A stretch of 64,000 bases of DNA, taken from Sphingobacteriaceae bacterium. GTDB taxonomy: Bacteria; Bacteroidota; Bacteroidia; Sphingobacteriales; Sphingobacteriaceae. Each line of letters starts with the position of its first letter. The first letter of the stretch is position 1. Below the pieces are notes generated by a model that saw only the letters and a list, made by a program, of their open reading frames with translations, was not told the origin of the DNA and did not search any database. Of the stretch, positions 60,925 through 64,000 are shown piece by piece. The translations under genes and the position numbers were made by a program. The stretch spans positions 372,001 to 436,000 of the forward strand of contig JAGIAD010000028.1 of assembly GCA_017745075.1 (NCBI GenBank), written 5' to 3'.

Positions 60925-61615
60925 TTTTATTTGCGTTTCTCGATAATACTTCATCAACCATACCAAAACCTTTTGCCTCTTCGGCTGTCATCCAGTAATC
61001 GCGGTCTGAAGCTTTCTCTACCCAATCATAAGTCTGACCAGAGTGCTCTGAAATAATATCGTATAATTCTTTTTTCAATTTCAACATTTCTCTCAGGTTG
61101 ATCTCCATATCAGATGCAACACCTTGTGCACCTCCTGATGGCTGGTGAATCATTACCCTTGAGTGAGGTAAGGCAGCACGTTTTCCTTTTGCACCTGCCA
61201 CTAATAAAACAGCACCCATTGATGCGGCCATACCGGTACAGATAGTGGCTACGTCAGGCTGGATGTATTGCATGGTATCGTAAATACCTAAACCAGCGTA
61301 AACAGAACCACCTGGTGAGTTAATATAAATCTGAATGTCTCTATCGGCATCTGCTGATTGTAAAAACAACAGCTGTGCCTGAATAATGTTTGCATTCTGA
61401 TCATAAATGGCATCACCCAAAAAGATAATACGATCCATCATTAACCTTGAAAAAACATCCATTTGAGCTACATTCAACTGGCGTTCTTCAATAATATATG
61501 GTGTCATGCTCTTAGGGTTTAAATTAGCCTGAGCAATAAATTTATCTACGTGTAAACCGCCAATCCCCTGATGTTTAACGGCAAATTTTCTGAATTCTTG
61601 TGAATCTATGTTCAT
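60908..61615 (-). CDS. clpP: ATP-dependent Clp protease proteolytic subunit ClpP
   Basis: A 235-residue serine protease. The catalytic Ser132 lies in TGMAASMGAVLL, His157 in HSRVMIHQPSGG, and the Asp near residue 206 in EKASDRDYWMTA. LPHSRVM, INSPGGSVYAGLGIYDTMQY and the N-terminal gating region are intact. Fourteen-subunit ClpP chambers degrade proteins handed over by ClpX. The C-terminal end is NANKNGETK. It overlaps clpX by 17 bp and is preceded by a four-helix-bundle gene that interrupts the usual tig-clpP spacing. Confidence 0.97.
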   Translation of the reverse strand: MNIDSQEFRKFAVKHQGIGGLHVDKFIAQANLNPKSMTPYIIEERQLNVAQMDVFSRLMMDRIIFLGDAIYDQNANIIQAQLLFLQSADADRDIQIYINSPGGSVYAGLGIYDTMQYIQPDVATICTGMAASMGAVLLVAGAKGKRAALPHSRVMIHQPSGGAQGVASDMEINLREMLKLKKELYDIISEHSGQTYDWVEKASDRDYWMTAEEAKGFGMVDEVLSRNANKNGETK

Positions 61616-61770
61616 GAGTTATAGAGTTTTTAGCAGAGGGCATAGAGTTTTGAGTTCCTGTTCCCCATAGTTTCGTGAATAATAAAAAACCAAAATATAA
61701 AAATATTTTAATTATGATGGTCTAAACAAAGAGTATACCACATCAAAATCTATGACAATATAGCACTCTG

Positions 61771-62127
61771 CTACTTCAAGCTTTTAGAAAAGCTTGAAAT
61801 CATCCTTGCTAAAATATCTAAATCTTCCAATAAATCTGCCAAATCCTTGTCAGAAACTAGTAATCTTAAATTTAACACCAAAAGAATATTGGCATTTTCG
61901 AAAATTGACCGATGTGCATAGTTTAAAAAACGTTTGAAATCGGCAGCAGAATTGGACCCGGAACCTTCTGCAATATTATTGGATACGCTAAGAGCAGCTC
62001 CTCGAAGCTGCTCTGCGAATCTAAACTTTTTTATTTCTTCTAATTTTTCAGAAATATCAATTAATTTATTACCTACTATCATGGCTCTCTGCCAAATTAG
62101 CAAGTCTTGAAATCTAAATTTTGCCAT
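61771..62127 (-). CDS. Four helix bundle protein (23S rRNA intervening-sequence type), 118 aa
   Basis: MAKFRFQDLLIWQRAMIVGN, FRFAEQLRGAALSVSNNIAE, GSGSNSAADFKRFLNYAHRS, ILLVLNLRLLVSDKDLADLL: the compact four-helix bundle found in 23S rRNA intervening-sequence proteins (S23/IVS family) and in stand-alone copies. The N-I-A-E-G motif is diagnostic. The role of stand-alone copies is unknown; they are frequent in Bacteroidota and spread by transfer. Here it sits between the trigger factor gene and clpP, with gaps of 52 and 155 nt, suggesting insertion into an older tig-clpP-clpX unit. Confidence 0.9.
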   Translation of the reverse strand: MAKFRFQDLLIWQRAMIVGNKLIDISEKLEEIKKFRFAEQLRGAALSVSNNIAEGSGSNSAADFKRFLNYAHRSIFENANILLVLNLRLLVSDKDLADLLEDLDILARMISSFSKSLK

Positions 62128-62179
62128 ATAGCAAAATAAGATTTTATATTACGGTATCAAAAGCTCTTGGCGCTGCGCC

Positions 62180-63532
62180 CTATGCTTTTTTCTCAACAAG
62201 CGCTACAAACTTATCGTAATCAATATCTTTTTGTTCTAAAGTAACGATAGATTTGATCTGCTCGAAAGTTTTTAATGCTTTTACTTCTTCGAAAACGCGG
62301 TTTGCATTTTCTTTATCCTGTAAAAACTGAACAGCATATTGTGCCAATTGATCTTCAGGAAGCGGGCTTGGGCTGTACATCCTGAATTGTGCATCTAATT
62401 TAACTTTAGCAGCCTGAACTACATCTTCGTATTTGATTTCGATGCTATTATCTTTAATGATTTTGTTTTCAATTAAAGTCCATTTCAGGTTTTTAGCAAA
62501 ATCATCATAACCTTCTGCCAATTCTTCGTCGGTTAATTTTTCGTTGGTTGCTTTTAACCAACGGCGTAAAAACTCATCTGGCAACTCGAAGTTGTGTTTA
62601 GTTAATAATGCCTCATAAATATCATTCGATAATTTACGCTCAGCATCCTGTTTAAACATACTTTCTACTTCTTCAGTAATTTTTGCCCTGAAACCTGCTT
62701 CGTCTGTAACCACACCTTCACCAAACAATTTATCGAAAAACTCCTGGTTTAAGTCTGATTCTTCCAAACGGTTTACATTTTTAACATGAAGTTTAAAATC
62801 TGCTTTCAATTCAGCAGCCTGCTCTTCAGAAATATTTAAGGCTTTCGCAATTACTGCAGCATCTTCAAATGCTTTCTGGATATCGATGGTCACTTCATCT
62901 TCTTTCTTTAAACCGATCAACGATTTAAGAATTTTTTTATCTTTTACCTGATCCAAACGGATGGTTGCAGTACTGGTAATACCTCCTTCAACAGCGGCAC
63001 CGTCTGCTACCTGTGTAAGATCTGCATAAAGTACATCTCCGTCAGCAGAAACTTCAGGGTTTGTCATTTTACCGTAGCTGCGACGGATGTTTTTGATCCG
63101 GCTTTCTAAAGTTTCCTGATCAGCTTTAACCACATACTCGGTAAATTTATCTTTCGATGAAACGTTTACTTCAAAAGCTGGCGCTAAACCCAGTTCGTAA
63201 TCAAATTCGAAATCATCGGTATTATCCCATTTAAATTCGCGCTCATCGTCAATTTTAGGAAGTGGCTGACCTAAAATTTCCAATTTTTGTTCTGTGATAT
63301 AGTTAGAAAGGGTATCGTTCAATAAATTGTTAACCTCTTCTACCAATATACTTTTGCCATACATTTTTTTAATGTGGGCAGGAGGAACCATTCCTTTACG
63401 GAAACCAGGTAATTGTGCTTTTTTAGCTTGATCTTTAATGGCTTTCTCTACTTTTCCAGTATAATCAGCAGGTGCGATCTTGATTTTTACTACAGCATTT
63501 AAGTTGCCGGTTTTTTCCTGTGTAATATTCAT
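62180..63532 (-). CDS. tig: Trigger factor
   Basis: About 450 residues from the ATG at 63532 (MNITQEKTGNLNAVVKIKIA). The ribosome-binding motif is GFRKGMVPPAHIKKMYGKSI. The FKBP-like middle domain is divergent (VSADGDVLYADLTQVADGAA then ATIRLDQVKDKKILKSLIGL) and the C-terminal chaperone arms follow (ETLESRIKNIRRSYGK is before the middle; LLTKHNFELPDEFLRRWLKA and EQLAQYA-like helices after). The chaperone holds nascent chains at the ribosome exit. The frame extends 20 codons to 63592, but the sequence there is not trigger-factor-like and contains stutter repeats. Confidence 0.95.
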   Translation of the reverse strand: MNITQEKTGNLNAVVKIKIAPADYTGKVEKAIKDQAKKAQLPGFRKGMVPPAHIKKMYGKSILVEEVNNLLNDTLSNYITEQKLEILGQPLPKIDDEREFKWDNTDDFEFDYELGLAPAFEVNVSSKDKFTEYVVKADQETLESRIKNIRRSYGKMTNPEVSADGDVLYADLTQVADGAAVEGGITSTATIRLDQVKDKKILKSLIGLKKEDEVTIDIQKAFEDAAVIAKALNISEEQAAELKADFKLHVKNVNRLEESDLNQEFFDKLFGEGVVTDEAGFRAKITEEVESMFKQDAERKLSNDIYEALLTKHNFELPDEFLRRWLKATNEKLTDEELAEGYDDFAKNLKWTLIENKIIKDNSIEIKYEDVVQAAKVKLDAQFRMYSPSPLPEDQLAQYAVQFLQDKENANRVFEEVKALKTFEQIKSIVTLEQKDIDYDKFVALVEKKA

Positions 63533-63649
63533 TTTTGTGAGATATGAGTATTGAGATGTGCAATTAAATTTGAGCATTGAGATATGAGACAAATGGCAAA
63601 TATCGCTTCAATTAAAACAGCACATCAATTTTTATTAATCAATGTTTTT

Positions 63650-63685
63650 AAAAACAAAACCGTTCCGATGTTTAAATCGGAACGG
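63650..63685 (-). terminator. Terminator of tRNA-Leu(UAG)
   Basis: On the minus strand CCGTTCCGAT, 6-base loop, ATCGGAACGG then TTTTGTTTTT, 15 bases after the tRNA. Confidence 0.85.
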
Positions 63686-63699
63686 CCTTTATCTTGTTG

Positions 63700-63781
63700 T
63701 GCGGAAGAAGGGACTCGAACCCCCACGCCGTGAAGCGCCAGATCCTAAGTCTGGTGCGGCTACCAATTACGCCACTTCCGC
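63700..63781 (-). tRNA. tRNA-Leu, anticodon UAG
   Basis: On the minus strand acceptor GCGGAAG pairs with CTTCCGC, D-arm ...TTGGTAGCC, anticodon stem CCAGA with loop CTTAGGA (anticodon TAG), a long variable arm and T-arm GGGGGTTCGAGTCCC. Discriminator A, CCA not encoded. Together with tRNA-Leu(GAG) it covers CUN codons partially. Confidence 0.95.
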
Positions 63782-63803
63782 AGTTAGGATGTTGTAAGGA
63801 CTG

Positions 63804-63833
63804 CAAAGATAGAAACAAGATTTAATAATCAAA
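63804..63833 (-). promoter_or_regulatory. Promoter of tRNA-Leu(UAG)
   Basis: On the minus strand TTTG (63833-63830), 18-bp spacer, TATCTTTG (63811-63804), about 23 bases upstream of the tRNA. Full -33/-7 match. Confidence 0.7.
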
Positions 63834-64000
63834 AGGCATCGGCTATATTTTATCGATTATTCTTACAAAAAAATGCTAACTCACTAATTTTTAAGGAGAA
63901 AATTTTACCTGGCTGACCGGAAAATCAATTAATACAGGTGTTGGGTTTGAAAACTCAATGCTATTAAATAATCAATAGGAACGCTACGCCTAACTCTACA

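Noticed and set aside
1..64000. CRISPR array, integrase, transposase or prophage genes
   Set aside because: No regularly spaced short direct repeats with unique spacers and no such protein motifs were found.

Overview
The window looks like a chromosomal segment of a Bacteroidota species, most likely Pedobacter or a close relative in the Sphingobacteriaceae. The evidence is a SusC/SusD pair, a short RpoD sigma factor of 286 residues, Bacteroidetes-only families (DUF2851, DUF4254, DUF4290, the two-protein RHS arrangement, a histone H1-like protein), a MurA with Asp in place of the catalytic Cys, and several promoters of the Bacteroidetes type (TTTG at -33, TAnnTTTG at -7). No phage, integrase, transposase, CRISPR array or rRNA operon was seen. 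Assignments rest on reading motifs by eye; no database search was run.

Layout. 1-3.7 kb is a stress-flavoured cluster: a large-type catalase cut by the window edge, a YciE/YciF ferritin-like protein, a divergent inorganic pyrophosphatase fused to an extra domain, an ankyrin protein and a histone H1-like protein whose end appears frameshifted. 3.7-9.9 kb holds a SusD/SusC pair, a remnant of a GH31 glycosidase, a candidate structured RNA with its own terminator, and a small HTH gene with a stop at codon 2: a decaying glycan-utilisation locus. 9.9-17.1 kb is a polymorphic-toxin locus: two large RHS-family secreted proteins, the second ending in an M91-like zinc metallopeptidase domain, then a lipoprotein that could be its immunity factor. 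17.5-22.5 kb has tRNA-Leu(GAG), an MBL-fold hydrolase, LolA and FtsK. 22.5-23.85 kb is gene-free and repeat-rich. 23.85-28 kb has an ankyrin protein, a PspC-like protein, DUF2851, a toxin-antitoxin pair and PyrF. 28.4-41.5 kb is core: Rho, PssA, FolK, SppA, a PolX-like protein, DUF4254, a GT9 glycosyltransferase, a SixA-like phosphatase, DUF4290 and MurA. 41.8-48.3 kb holds cystathionine beta-synthase, DprA, an S41 protease, a HAD-like/pre-ATP-grasp pair and a LolD-like ATPase. 48.5-52.4 kb is a membrane-protein operon around a winged-helix regulator, with a shared palindrome at two of its promoters. 52.7-63.8 kb has SucC, a 400-bp tandem repeat, an XRE/DUF2975 pair, RpoD, a small ABC transporter, AMP nucleosidase, ClpX-ClpP-trigger factor and tRNA-Leu(UAG).

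How the genes work together. LolA and a LolD-like ATPase serve lipoprotein transport, and several lipoproteins are encoded here. Trigger factor, ClpP and ClpX form the usual folding/proteolysis set, interrupted by a four-helix-bundle gene. The most unusual parts are the RHS-M91 toxin locus, the pyrophosphatase fusion, the PolX-like protein that has lost its polymerase carboxylates, the frameshifted H1 gene with a terminator inside its reading frame, and several families of dispersed intergenic repeats, one present as two inverted 215-bp copies 36 kb apart.
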